From an uncultured Sphaerochaeta sp. (GTDB lineage: Bacteria > Spirochaetota > Spirochaetia > Sphaerochaetales > Sphaerochaetaceae), in assembly GCF_963677315.1 (NCBI RefSeq), contig NZ_OY781939.1, forward strand, positions 1,922,001 through 1,986,000: DNA of 64,000 bases. The letters run 5' to 3'. Shown in pieces: positions 44,073-53,279 of the stretch (positions within the stretch are counted from its first letter, which is position 1; the number at the start of each line of letters is the position of its first letter). Both the position numbers and the translations under genes were made by a program. The notes under the pieces were generated by a model that was given only the letters and a program-made list of their open reading frames with translations, ran no database searches and was not told where the DNA came from.

Positions 44073-44092
44073 CCCCCCTCGCATGAGGGGGG
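44073..44092 (+). promoter_or_regulatory. Intercistronic stem-loop after the binding-protein gene
   Basis: CCCCCCTC and GAGGGGGG pair perfectly around GCAT, without a T-run. It is followed at 44102-44113 by the palindrome GGAGGGCCCTCC, which contains the ribosome-binding site of the next gene. Confidence 0.6.
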
Positions 44093-44114
44093 AATCTCTA
44101 TGGAGGGCCCTCCT

Positions 44115-44987
44115 ATGATACCAGGAAATAAAGACACTCGAGACGGAATTGTATTCTCCATTCCCTTTCTCATCGTCTACCTAGCCTTCATGATCTATCC
44201 TCTTTTGTCGGGGCTCTACATCAGCTTCTTCAAATGGGACATTCTCTCCACAGCCAAATTCATCGGCTGGGAGAACTATGCTACCCTGTTTTCCGATGAC
44301 AAATTCTATTCTTCTCTCTGGCATACCTTGCAGTTCGTCATGATTACCACACCATCCCTTTTGGTCCTGGGCTTCTTGATGGCGCTTGCAGTCACCGGCT
44401 CATCACCCTATAAGGGCATAATGGAGAATGTATTCTTTTTCCCCTACATCTTCTCCATGACGGTAGTCAGTACGCTTTGGGCTTGGCTGATGCAAAAGGA
44501 TTGGGGAGTATTCAACCAGGTTCTGATGAACCTGGGTCAAGATCCAATAAGCTGGCTTACCAGTGAAAGCCTGGCCATGTGGTCTGTCTCACTGACAACG
44601 CTCTGGTGGACAGCCGGTTTCAACATGGTTCTCTTCAGTGCAGGAATAAAGCAGATACCCAAGGAAGTGTATGAATCGGCAGCAATCGACGGCGCTTCCT
44701 ATATCCAGAGCGTACGACATATCACCATCCCCTTGGTCAGATCGACCACGGTTCTCTGTCTGATATTACAGATCATCGCTTCTTTCAATGTATTCGGTCA
44801 GGTCTATGTCATGACCGGTGGGGGTCCCCACGGGACAACCAGGGTACTTGTCCAATACATCTATGAGACAGGCTTCAAATACTTCAAGATGGGCTACAGT
44901 GCAGCAATGAGTTATATCCTCTTCATCATCATTCTGGGAATCAGCATCATGCAATACACCTTGCTTGGAAGGAAGGATCGCGCATGA
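44115..44987 (+). CDS. Sugar ABC transporter permease (operon 3, MalF type)
   Basis: A 290-residue six-helix inner-membrane permease; the EAA loop is ESAAIDGASYIQSVRHITIP near residue 195. ATG 44115 is chosen because GGAGG lies 8 bases upstream. That ribosome-binding site lies in a palindrome that could fold on itself and lower translation compared with the binding protein. Confidence 0.89.
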   Translation: MIPGNKDTRDGIVFSIPFLIVYLAFMIYPLLSGLYISFFKWDILSTAKFIGWENYATLFSDDKFYSSLWHTLQFVMITTPSLLVLGFLMALAVTGSSPYKGIMENVFFFPYIFSMTVVSTLWAWLMQKDWGVFNQVLMNLGQDPISWLTSESLAMWSVSLTTLWWTAGFNMVLFSAGIKQIPKEVYESAAIDGASYIQSVRHITIPLVRSTTVLCLILQIIASFNVFGQVYVMTGGGPHGTTRVLVQYIYETGFKYFKMGYSAAMSYILFIIILGISIMQYTLLGRKDRA

Positions 44988-45805
44988 GATACAACAAGAA
45001 AACACTTCTCAAACGAGCGCTGGAAATCCTCATTATCCTGATCTGGGTCTTCCCCTTGGTGTGGATGGTGATCACCAGCTTGAAACTGGAAGAGGAGGTC
45101 ATTACCAAGACGTTCTCCTTCTGGCCACAGAACCCTACATTTGCAAACTACACAAAGGCCTTCACATCCACCTATATTCTCAACTGGATGGGAAATTCAT
45201 TCATTGTAGCCATCGGGGCCATGTTGCTCACCTTGATAGTGGATGCTCCTATTGCCTATGCCTTTGCAAAGATACGTTTCAAAGGACGCAATCTGCTGTT
45301 TTGGGCAGTTATGGGAGGTATGATGGTTCCCTTCCAGGTTTTGATAGTCCCACTCTACATGCAGTTCAACTCCTATGGAATGATCAACACCCTGGCTGCA
45401 GCATTCCTTCCACGTGTTGCCCTCCCTATTGGAATCTTCATTCTGAAACAGTTCTACGAGGGTATTCCCAGTGACTTGGAGGAGGCTGCCTTTATTGACG
45501 GTGCCTCCAGGTACCGCATCTTCCTCAAGATCATCCTCCCCTTGGGACAGTCTGCAATGGCTACTGTTATTATCCTCTCATTCATCAATGCTTGGAATGA
45601 TTTCCTCTGGCCCTTGATCGTGATCAACGATACGATCAACTACACAATTACCGTCGGTATTGCAAACTTCCAGGGAACCCATGGCACACAATACGCCTTG
45701 ATCATGGCAGGAGCGGCTGTAGCTTCCATTCCCCAGATCCTCTTCTACATCTTCTTCAGGAAGAAGATCATTGCAGGAATTGCCACCAGTGGATTGAAGG
45801 GGTAG
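44984..45805 (+). CDS. Sugar ABC transporter permease (operon 3, MalG type)
   Basis: A 273-residue six-helix inner-membrane permease with EAA loop EEAAFIDGASRYRIFLKIIL near residue 165 and C-terminus IAGIATSGLKG. Its start overlaps the previous stop by 4 bases (ATGA). No ATP-binding subunit follows. Confidence 0.89.
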   Translation: MRYNKKTLLKRALEILIILIWVFPLVWMVITSLKLEEEVITKTFSFWPQNPTFANYTKAFTSTYILNWMGNSFIVAIGAMLLTLIVDAPIAYAFAKIRFKGRNLLFWAVMGGMMVPFQVLIVPLYMQFNSYGMINTLAAAFLPRVALPIGIFILKQFYEGIPSDLEEAAFIDGASRYRIFLKIILPLGQSAMATVIILSFINAWNDFLWPLIVINDTINYTITVGIANFQGTHGTQYALIMAGAAVASIPQILFYIFFRKKIIAGIATSGLKG

Positions 45806-45811
45806 AGAGAA

Positions 45812-47860
45812 ATGGTCTGTAAACAAATCTCATCACATGAAGTGTCATTGACACAAGACATCTCACAGATCATTCTCTCCTATTCCCTCACCTATGAAGG
45901 GAAACGGCAAAGTCCATCAGAGATTGCCATCACCAAACATACGGTGACGGCAGTATTCGAGCAAACAGGAACGATCACTGACCGTATCAGGGAAGAGGGA
46001 GACCTTCTTGTGCTCAACCGCCATTGGAAGCTGAATAAGCCTGGCTCCTATAGACTCCAAGCTTCATTCAGCAGCCAGGAAGACGGTGGAGATGAACAGA
46101 TTTTCATTCCAGCAGTCTGGTATCAGGATAATCTTAATGGAAAAGGATGCTTCCCTTCAGCTGAGCAATCCAGTAACTGGTCATTCCTTGAAACCCGTAT
46201 GAGCATTCCCAGCTGTGCCCAGCTTTCCAACGGAAGGCGGGTGTTCACCTGTGCTAGTGAGGCTGCAACAGAAGAGCGCTTTCTCTCTTCGGTGACTGCT
46301 GACCGCCACAGCCTGATCATCTCAATCCCAGGCAGTGAGTGGCCCTATAGCTATCGAGGTAAGCTCTCTCTTATCGATACATCAGATCAGGAGATGCCAG
46401 TACTCCACGTTGAGCAAGGTGGACTCTCCTATGAGAGGGCTTTCTACCTTGCTTCCCAAACTGAGAGCAACAGCATGCATGCCTTTACCCATTTTGTTGA
46501 ACTTCTTCCCAAGCAGAAACAAAATACCGAACCTCATCGATTACCTTGGGATCAATGGATGGAGTATAAACTCACCCGTTTGATCAACATGGTACACGTA
46601 AGCGAGGACGGATTGGGGTATCTCATTATGGGGGAGGGGAACAAGGAGGTACAGGATGTTTATCAATATACTTCTGCGTCTTTCCTGGTAAAGAGCCTTG
46701 AGGCTGCTTATGAACTTGCCCAATATACACAGTACATCCCGACTCTTCCTTGTTTGCAGAGAGCAAGAGCAGAACTGGCTCAAAGGTTCTCACTCGCTAA
46801 TGATTCCTTGCTTTTTGCTCACGTTGCAAAGCGTATTGGTGATTTTTTCCTGCAAGCTGAGCAAAGTGAAGGGATTTTCCAGGACAACTATGATTTGGAG
46901 AAACATATATGGGGAGGTTATCTGGGAATTGGAGAGCATCCAGAATTCCAATATATGGTGAACAGCCGGTGCAATGGCGAGGCAATGAAGTATTATGTGC
47001 TCCTCTCACTCTCCCTCAGGTCGCTGGGCATTGATGAGGGACAGTACATCAGTCTTGCAAGAAGAGTTGCTCGCTTCTACTGCGAAGCACAGCTCTCATC
47101 CGGTTCATTTGGAAGATGGTGGACAGATAAGGGAAAACCAGGGGATATCCAAGGTACCAATGGGGCATATATTGGATCCTTCTTTGCCACGTTGATCCCC
47201 CACCTCAATGACAATGATCCCTTGAAAAACGATATGCTCAGCGCAGTCCACCAAGCCTATACCTATTACGCAGAGCTTGCATTTGAAGGAGCCTTCTATG
47301 GGGACACCCTCGATGCAGACTCCTGTGACAAGGAAGCCGGTATTGCTCTTCTCTCTTTCTTCTTGGATCTCTATGAGTTGGAGCAGGACAAGCGTCATCT
47401 GGAGAGCGCCCAACTTGCAGCAGAATTCATCGTGCAGTGGATCTGGCAACAGGACTCATACTTGCCTCCTGATAGCCCTCTTGGTCAGATTGGGTTTTCC
47501 ACAATGGGCATGACCTCAGTTTCGGTCGCTCACCACCATCTCGATTTTTATGGATTGGCTATAGCATATGAGTTTCTTCGCTTTGCAAAGCATGCAAACA
47601 AGCCGTTCTACGAACAGCAAGCCAAGATTATGTTAAATGCCTGCCGCCAGTTGGTTGCAACAGAGAGACAACCACTGGGAAGGGATGAGTCATTCCTAGG
47701 CTGGCAACCTGAACAGCTGAATCATACGTACTGGGAGTATTTCGACCGTCCAGAACTGATGAACGGGCATTTTGACATTGATATCGCTTGGGTCACGGTC
47801 CTGACGCTTGGATCATATCAGATGATCCAAAAACATTTTCCACATCACCTCGAGGAGTAA
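45812..47860 (+). CDS. Uncharacterised protein, possible alpha/alpha-toroid glycan enzyme
   Basis: I do not recognise a named family for this 682-residue protein. The first 230 residues are rich in beta strands. Residues about 245-680 are helical, with repeated pairs of helices as in six-hairpin glycosidases and lyases. Segments such as MEYKLTRLINMVHVSEDGLG, NSRCNGEAMKYYVLLSLSLR, GDTLDADSCDKEAGIALL and MTSVSVAHHHLDFYGLA look conserved and contain acidic and His residues that could be catalytic. There is no signal peptide, so it should act on imported substrate. It sits 6 bases after the permease and 3 before the EEP hydrolase. Confidence 0.6.
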   Translation: MVCKQISSHEVSLTQDISQIILSYSLTYEGKRQSPSEIAITKHTVTAVFEQTGTITDRIREEGDLLVLNRHWKLNKPGSYRLQASFSSQEDGGDEQIFIPAVWYQDNLNGKGCFPSAEQSSNWSFLETRMSIPSCAQLSNGRRVFTCASEAATEERFLSSVTADRHSLIISIPGSEWPYSYRGKLSLIDTSDQEMPVLHVEQGGLSYERAFYLASQTESNSMHAFTHFVELLPKQKQNTEPHRLPWDQWMEYKLTRLINMVHVSEDGLGYLIMGEGNKEVQDVYQYTSASFLVKSLEAAYELAQYTQYIPTLPCLQRARAELAQRFSLANDSLLFAHVAKRIGDFFLQAEQSEGIFQDNYDLEKHIWGGYLGIGEHPEFQYMVNSRCNGEAMKYYVLLSLSLRSLGIDEGQYISLARRVARFYCEAQLSSGSFGRWWTDKGKPGDIQGTNGAYIGSFFATLIPHLNDNDPLKNDMLSAVHQAYTYYAELAFEGAFYGDTLDADSCDKEAGIALLSFFLDLYELEQDKRHLESAQLAAEFIVQWIWQQDSYLPPDSPLGQIGFSTMGMTSVSVAHHHLDFYGLAIAYEFLRFAKHANKPFYEQQAKIMLNACRQLVATERQPLGRDESFLGWQPEQLNHTYWEYFDRPELMNGHFDIDIAWVTVLTLGSYQMIQKHFPHHLEE

Positions 47861-47863
47861 CCA

Positions 47864-48610
47864 ATGGAACAATTCAGCCTTATCTCTCTGAATCTGTGGA
47901 ATACAGAACATTGGCAGGAACGTGAGAGGTGTGTCATCTCATTCCTGCAGACATTTGATGCAGATATATATTGTTTCCAGGAAGTTCGGCCACAGACGCT
48001 CTCTGTGTTGGATGTATCACTCACTGGATACCAACGAGTGGAAGGAGAAGAGGCAGGTTGGAGAAAGGAGAGCAGCATCTACATAAAACGTGAGATGTTT
48101 TCCATTCAGGATTTAGGACGGATTGATCTTGATATGCCTGAACAAGATCGTGGATTGTTTTGGGCCGAGTTAGAAACCAAGGGCGGAGAGTCACTGATTG
48201 TGGCAACAATGCATCTGACCCATCAACTGAATGCCGATGAGATGGCAACAGGAAAGAACTACCGCCACCATGAAGCCCACAAGGCAGCAGAAGCATTGAA
48301 GCATTTAGGTTCGGGAAAACCAATGGTCATCTGTGGTGATTTCAACGATCCCATACACCCTTCCAGGATTTTCCATGAACAGGCTGGCTTCCAAGACGTT
48401 TTCACGCTTCTCGGGCTTCCCGCTCCCATCACCTTCCCTTGCCCATTCCTCACCCATGAAACATTCCTTGTAGAGGCCATTGATAAGATCATGATACAAG
48501 GAGCGATACAGCCGGTCTTGGCAAGCAGCCCCCATTTTATGATTCCAGGACAGGTACTCTCTGACCACTGGCCGGTAGCGGCAGTGTTGAAACTCCTCCC
48601 TAGCGTTTGA
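47864..48610 (+). CDS. Endonuclease/exonuclease/phosphatase family protein
   Basis: A 248-residue metal-dependent hydrolase of the DNase I-like fold. SLISLNLWNTEHW has the first Asn, DIYCFQEVRPQ the metal-binding Glu, VICGDFNDPIH the Asp-Asn pair and LSDHWPVAAVLKL the catalytic Asp-His. The fold covers nucleases, inositol phosphatases and phosphodiesterases. With no signal peptide and a place in a sugar-import operon, a small phosphodiester or phosphate substrate is more likely than DNA. The 3' end overlaps the convergent SGNH gene by 11 bases. Confidence 0.85.
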   Translation: MEQFSLISLNLWNTEHWQERERCVISFLQTFDADIYCFQEVRPQTLSVLDVSLTGYQRVEGEEAGWRKESSIYIKREMFSIQDLGRIDLDMPEQDRGLFWAELETKGGESLIVATMHLTHQLNADEMATGKNYRHHEAHKAAEALKHLGSGKPMVICGDFNDPIHPSRIFHEQAGFQDVFTLLGLPAPITFPCPFLTHETFLVEAIDKIMIQGAIQPVLASSPHFMIPGQVLSDHWPVAAVLKLLPSV

Positions 48611-49310
48611 AAAAAGGAAACTTGAGTGAGCGGGAAACCGTACGCTCTTCCTTCTTTTCCTGAGGCTCCTCTTTCTGCACATTGAAATATGTGAGAAGGA
48701 GAGAGGACAACCCCTCCGCAATGGCCTGATGGGCTTCCTTGTCCATATGCAGCTGGTCTATGCTACTTGGAAAAGCAACACTGCTTGCATCAAAATAGAG
48801 AAGATCATTCTCTTCTGCCATGCTTTGTATGACAGGAGCAAGCTGTTTACTTGTGATGACGGAGTTGGAATTGAAACTGACAAACGGAAACTGTTCTATC
48901 TCATCTCCAATATGAATGGGAGAAACCACCAAGACTTGGGGGACCGGATAGCCATCTCCATAGGGGTGGGTCTTGATGAGAGAGGCCAATTGTTGCAGGG
49001 CTTTTGCGATAATCCGCCCATCGGCATTGAAAAACTTCTTGCAATCGTTGGTACCCAAGGAGAGGATCACCATATCCAGTGGGCGATGACTGTGAAGGGC
49101 AACAGGCAAGAACTCCCGACCCGAGCGATGAGGCTCGAGTGGGTCATCAAACACGGTGGTCCGTCCACCGAGGCCTTCTTCAATAACCTGGAAATCGGGG
49201 CCAAGGAGGGAGGGGAGTATTCCCGTCCATCGCTGATCGTAATGCCACCTACCCCCACTTGGGTTGGTCCCGAATGTATTTGAGTCACCATAACAGAGTA
49301 TTCTTCGCAT
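48600..49310 (-). CDS. SGNH/GDSL hydrolase
   Basis: A 236-residue esterase. The four blocks are ILCYGDSNTFGTNPSG (Ser nucleophile), EGLGGRTTVFDD (Gly), SLGTNDCKKFF (Asn) and IDQLHMDKEAHQ (Asp-x-x-His). It resembles the arylesterase/TesA-like group that removes acetyl or acyl groups, often from sugars. The C-terminal 25 residues are a charged, probably disordered tail. No signal peptide is seen and the ribosome-binding site is poor. It converges with the EEP gene. The gap 49311-49455 shows nothing I can name. Confidence 0.87.
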   Translation of the reverse strand: MRRILCYGDSNTFGTNPSGGRWHYDQRWTGILPSLLGPDFQVIEEGLGGRTTVFDDPLEPHRSGREFLPVALHSHRPLDMVILSLGTNDCKKFFNADGRIIAKALQQLASLIKTHPYGDGYPVPQVLVVSPIHIGDEIEQFPFVSFNSNSVITSKQLAPVIQSMAEENDLLYFDASSVAFPSSIDQLHMDKEAHQAIAEGLSSLLLTYFNVQKEEPQEKKEERTVSRSLKFPFFKR

Positions 49311-49455
49311 GGCATGCAGTATACAGAAGAGCGATGATCAACGAAAGTATGTTGGATATTTCTCTGAGTACACCAATTGCAACATTGTTAAAAATTATTT
49401 CATTAGGAATTTGGTCCCAAAATTTATGCAGTCAACAAGATTGATTTTTGGAAAA

Positions 49456-50471
49456 TCAAGAAAAATCTAATACTACTTTTTGATACTTTCCACTTTCAAT
49501 AACACGAAAAGCCTCTTGTACTTTGGTGAATGGAAATATATGCGAAATCATTCCTTCAGTTTTAATACTACCATTCTCAAATAGCTCAATTACTTGTTCA
49601 AAATTTCCCTGTTGTAACCGTGAACCAATTACATCAATCTCGCGTGCAGTAATCTTGAATTGTGGAATCTCTGATGGTCGGGTGTCAAAACCCATAGTAA
49701 CAAGTCGGCCTGCGTTCCCCACAACCTCAAGCAAAAATTCAACTGAATGTGGAGTACATACACTATCGATACAGATAGTAGGTCCATAACCATTGCTTGC
49801 CTTACGAATATCATCCTGGATGGTATCAACTCTTCCATTGAGTACAATATCAGCACCAATGGCTTTTGCATGCTCTAACTTTTTCTCATCAATATCAACA
49901 GCAATAATCTTGCATCCAAACGAATGGGCAACCATAATCAAACTGGAACCCAATGCTCCAGCCCCATACACTAAAAGTGTATCATCTGCAACCAATCTCC
50001 CCCTCGCAAGGGCATGAAATGCTATTGTAAACGGTTCGATAAGAATTGCCTGTAATAAATCCAGTTTTTTCGATATCTTGTATACTGAGTGTTCTGGAAC
50101 AACGGTGTACTGTGAATAACCACCATCAATTGTGACACCTCGAACCTTCAAATCTACACAGACATTCCCTCTCCCATGGGTACAGGCATAACAAGAACCA
50201 CAACTCTCTGTCTGCTTGATAATAACATGATCACCAGGCCCCACATGAATGACAGAAGAACCCACCTTCTCTACAACTCCCGTCATTTCGTGTCCCATTA
50301 TCCTTGGATAGGTGACAACAGGACTGGTTCCCATATATATATAGATACATCACTACCACAGATGCCTGCAGCAGCAATCTTGATTATCACCTGATCCTCT
50401 CTCTCAATAACAGGCATCGGTAAATCAACTATTGTAATACGCTTAGGCTCTTCAATTCGTATAGCCTTCAT
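49456..50471 (-). pseudogene. Zinc-dependent alcohol/polyol dehydrogenase, frameshifted at an AT repeat
   Basis: The full product would be about 338 residues of the medium-chain dehydrogenase family. The first part starts at ATG 50471 (AGGGG 5 bases upstream) and reads MKAIRIEEPKRITIVDLPMP to AAGICGSDVSIY, with the catalytic-zinc Cys. The second part begins near 50334 in another frame with GTSPVVTYPRIMGHE, the structural-zinc site CGSCYACTHGRGNVC and the NAD loop VYGAGALGSS. The shift lies in 50333-50343, an AT dinucleotide run of 11 bases; one AT unit less restores the frame. It overlaps the YhcH gene by 4 bases. Confidence 0.85.
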
Positions 50472-50938
50472 AGCAACCCCTTATCCGACAACAATACTTT
50501 CACGATGATTTTTCGAATTGACTCTGTTTTCCCATCTATTTGTACGAGCGGTCTATGAGCTTCACCTGGCCAAACAGCATAGAAAGAACCTTCTACAATA
50601 GAGAGTGCCATCTCATCGTCACAATCACTGAATGCGATATCCTGAACTAAATCGTAGGGTACAGTTTCCTTAAACGTTGTAGTAAACCCACAGCATTCGG
50701 CCCCTTTCAGCATAAAATGTATATCCATAAATTTCTTATGAATTTCCATCTTTGTATTATCAAGAGGCACTGTATCCTTGGTAGCGACAAAGGCAGTAGC
50801 AATATCAGGAATAATTTCATACTTCCCATCTTGAAGCTCCTTGTTTTCTGCATTCTGGTACAGAAATTCCAAAGCTTTAGCAAAAGCAGGATCTACATGC
50901 TGATATCGATCAGCATGCAGAATGGTATCTAGTATCAT
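50468..50938 (-). CDS. YhcH/YjgK/YiaL family protein (DUF386)
   Basis: A 156-residue cupin-like beta-sandwich protein of the YiaL/EbgC family. IHKKFMDIHFMLKGAECCGF near residue 67 and YAVWPGEAHRPLVQIDG near 118 carry the conserved His and Glu metal ligands. In E. coli yiaL lies between the 2,3-diketo-L-gulonate reductase and TRAP transporter genes, the same company as here. A role as isomerase or mutarotase for sugar acids is likely but not proven. AAGGA precedes the start; it overlaps the dehydrogenase downstream. Confidence 0.85.
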   Translation of the reverse strand: MILDTILHADRYQHVDPAFAKALEFLYQNAENKELQDGKYEIIPDIATAFVATKDTVPLDNTKMEIHKKFMDIHFMLKGAECCGFTTTFKETVPYDLVQDIAFSDCDDEMALSIVEGSFYAVWPGEAHRPLVQIDGKTESIRKIIVKVLLSDKGLL

Positions 50939-50948
50939 GGAGGTTCCT

Positions 50949-51959
50949 TTACAGAGACTTCATCTCTTCCCAGATTGAGTCATCTACAAAGATGCCCTTC
51001 TCGTCATGTTCTTTTCTGAACTGAATATAATCTTCTCCAGGGGTAAAAATTCCTGTAGATGTCTCAGCAGGCGCAGAGCTCTTAACATGTGCGACAGCCT
51101 TATCAATCAGTTCATCCAGATATTCTTTGCTACTTGTTTTGCTTGGATCAATAATTATGAAGATTTGACTAGCACCTCCACAACTACCTTTACCTTTCTT
51201 GTCCAAATCAACAGCACCAATTCCATCGGACAAGACACTTCCCAGCAAATCCAACATGAAGGAAAAGCTGGAACCCTTCCAATAACCTATCGGCATGATA
51301 CGCATTGATTCTTCAATTGCACCGGGGTCGTCAGTAATATTGCCGCCCTTATCAAATCCGCCAGGAAAGGGAAGCTTTTTGCCTGCAAGGCGTGTAACCT
51401 GTAGTTTCCCATACGCATACTGGCTGATAGCCATATCCAGCTGCAGTGGGGGATTCCCATGAGCACCTGGCAATGCCATGACAAAAGGATTATTTCCTAG
51501 GCGGGTTTCTTTTCCGCCCCATGGTGGCATTACAGATTCTGTATTGGTCCATATGATAGCAATATAGCCTTTGTTGGCAGCATATAATCCATACGAGCCA
51601 CCTCGCATCCAGTGTGTAGTATTTCACAAACCTACCAAACCTATACCAAATTTGTTTGCAAGGTTTATAGCCTGATCAGTCGCAAAAAGAGCATTTAGAA
51701 CGCCCGGACCCATATTCCCGTCATATACCTTAAGAGCGCCAAATTCATTTACCAAGGTCGGGTCTGCCTCAACATCAACCCAACCTTTCTTAATATAGTC
51801 TACGAACCTTGCAACCCTATTGGTTCCATGAGAGTAGATTCCGTCATATGTTGACTCAGTGTGAATTCGAGCACATGTGTCAGCCTTTTCTTCACTTAGT
51901 CCGTACTTAATAAAAATTCGCTTGGTTTCATCAAAAATCTCTTGAAATGATAATCTCAT
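50949..51959 (-). pseudogene. 2,3-diketo-L-gulonate reductase (DlgD/YiaK-like), interrupted by an in-frame stop
   Basis: The reading frame codes for a malate/lactate dehydrogenase 2 family protein of about 335 residues except for TGA at 51626-51624. Before it is STYDGIYSHGTNRVARFVDY and GIGLVGL; after it NTTHWMRGGSYGLYAANKGY, which continues the family pattern with no shift. One C-to-T change (CGA to TGA) would explain it. The start is ATG 51959 with GAGG 7 bases upstream. The intact family member reduces diketogulonate or related keto-acids with NAD(P)H. Nothing nearby suggests selenocysteine insertion. Confidence 0.87.
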
Positions 51960-51998
51960 ACCTACACCTCTTCTTTTCAAAATAGTTACATTCTTTTT

Positions 51999-53279
51999 TT
52001 ACGTTCCATACACCATATTGGGTAAGAACAGAATGATATCTGGAAATACTGCAAACACTACAAGGAGCAATACAATTGTAATAATGAATGGTATAGCTTC
52101 CTTGGTATACACATTTATTGGGCAGCCAAGTATAGAAAACGTGGAATACATGGTGACCCCTATCGGAGGAGTCATCCCTCCCATTGTCACCAATATCATG
52201 AACAATATCCCAAAATGAACCGGATCAAATCCTAGTCTGGTAACGATAGGAAGGAAAATTGGCGTAAGGATCAATACGTTAGCTGTCGCCTCCATAAACA
52301 TGCCGATAACAAACACAAACGACATAACTATCAACAACACTAAATATTGATTGCTTGTAACCATAAGAATACCGCGGGCAAGCGTCTGTGGAACTTGTCC
52401 AGTGACCAAAGCATACCCAAAGGCATTTGAACAGATAATAATTATCATAATGACAGCCAGATCCACAGCCGTCTGACGCAATACTTCCATCAGCTTTGAC
52501 AAGGTGAGCTCCCGATAGACAAGAATACCAATTATCAAAGCATAAACAACAGCAAAGGCCCCTGCCTCAGACGGAGTAAAGATTCCAAATCGGATACCAA
52601 CAATCAAGATAACAGGAAATATTATAGCCCATATATTTTCCCATAATCCCTTTAGTACCTCTTTAAAAGTTGCTGGCTTCTCAGTTTCCCTCATATATCC
52701 ACGTTTTTTTGAAATCAATGCAACGGATATCATAAGGCCAATAGTCATTAGAGCACCAGGAACTATACCTGCAAGAAATAATCGCCCAATAGAAACCTCT
52801 CCGGTAACCCCATAGAGAATCAATCCGATACTTGGAGGAATGGTAGAAACAATAAGTCCCCCCATTGCAAGAATCGCTGCTGTAAACCCTTTTGAGTAAC
52901 CCTTCTTTTCCATATCAGGACCCAATATTCTTGCTTCCATCGCAGCATCAGCTGTCGCAGAACCAGAAATTCCTCCCATTAAAGCACTTAGAACAACTGA
53001 TACCTGTGCAAGACCACCGTACATATGACCAGTAATCACTGTCGAGAATCTTATCAGTCGTTTTGTGATTCCTGTTTCATTCATCAAATTCCCTGCAAGT
53101 ACAAAAAAAGGAACAGCCAACAAGGAAAAAGACTGAGTGCTACTTACCATTCTCTGTACAACAATTTGAAACGGAACTCCTTCTGCAATGAAGTAGAATA
53201 CACTTGAAATACCTACTGCGAAGGCCACAGGCATACCGAATGCTAAAAACAACACAAAGAATACAGCCAGATATACCAT
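51999..53279 (-). CDS. dctM: TRAP transporter large permease (DctM/YiaN type)
   Basis: A 426-residue inner-membrane protein with about 12 helices, the ion-coupled translocating subunit of a TRAP importer. MPVAFAVGISSVFYF near the start, GGISGSATADAAMEARILGP near residue 98, GGLIVSTIPPSIGLILYG near 140 and GGMTPPIGVTMY near 365 are conserved. It overlaps dctQ by one base (TAATG). In this locus the binding protein is broken, so the intact permease probably has no working partner. Confidence 0.93.
   Translation of the reverse strand: MVYLAVFFVLFLAFGMPVAFAVGISSVFYFIAEGVPFQIVVQRMVSSTQSFSLLAVPFFVLAGNLMNETGITKRLIRFSTVITGHMYGGLAQVSVVLSALMGGISGSATADAAMEARILGPDMEKKGYSKGFTAAILAMGGLIVSTIPPSIGLILYGVTGEVSIGRLFLAGIVPGALMTIGLMISVALISKKRGYMRETEKPATFKEVLKGLWENIWAIIFPVILIVGIRFGIFTPSEAGAFAVVYALIIGILVYRELTLSKLMEVLRQTAVDLAVIMIIIICSNAFGYALVTGQVPQTLARGILMVTSNQYLVLLIVMSFVFVIGMFMEATANVLILTPIFLPIVTRLGFDPVHFGILFMILVTMGGMTPPIGVTMYSTFSILGCPINVYTKEAIPFIITIVLLLVVFAVFPDIILFLPNMVYGT

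Noticed and set aside
51620..51630. TGA at 51626-51624 as a selenocysteine codon
   Set aside because: Family members have no Cys or catalytic residue at this position and I see no insertion element; a nonsense mutation is simpler.
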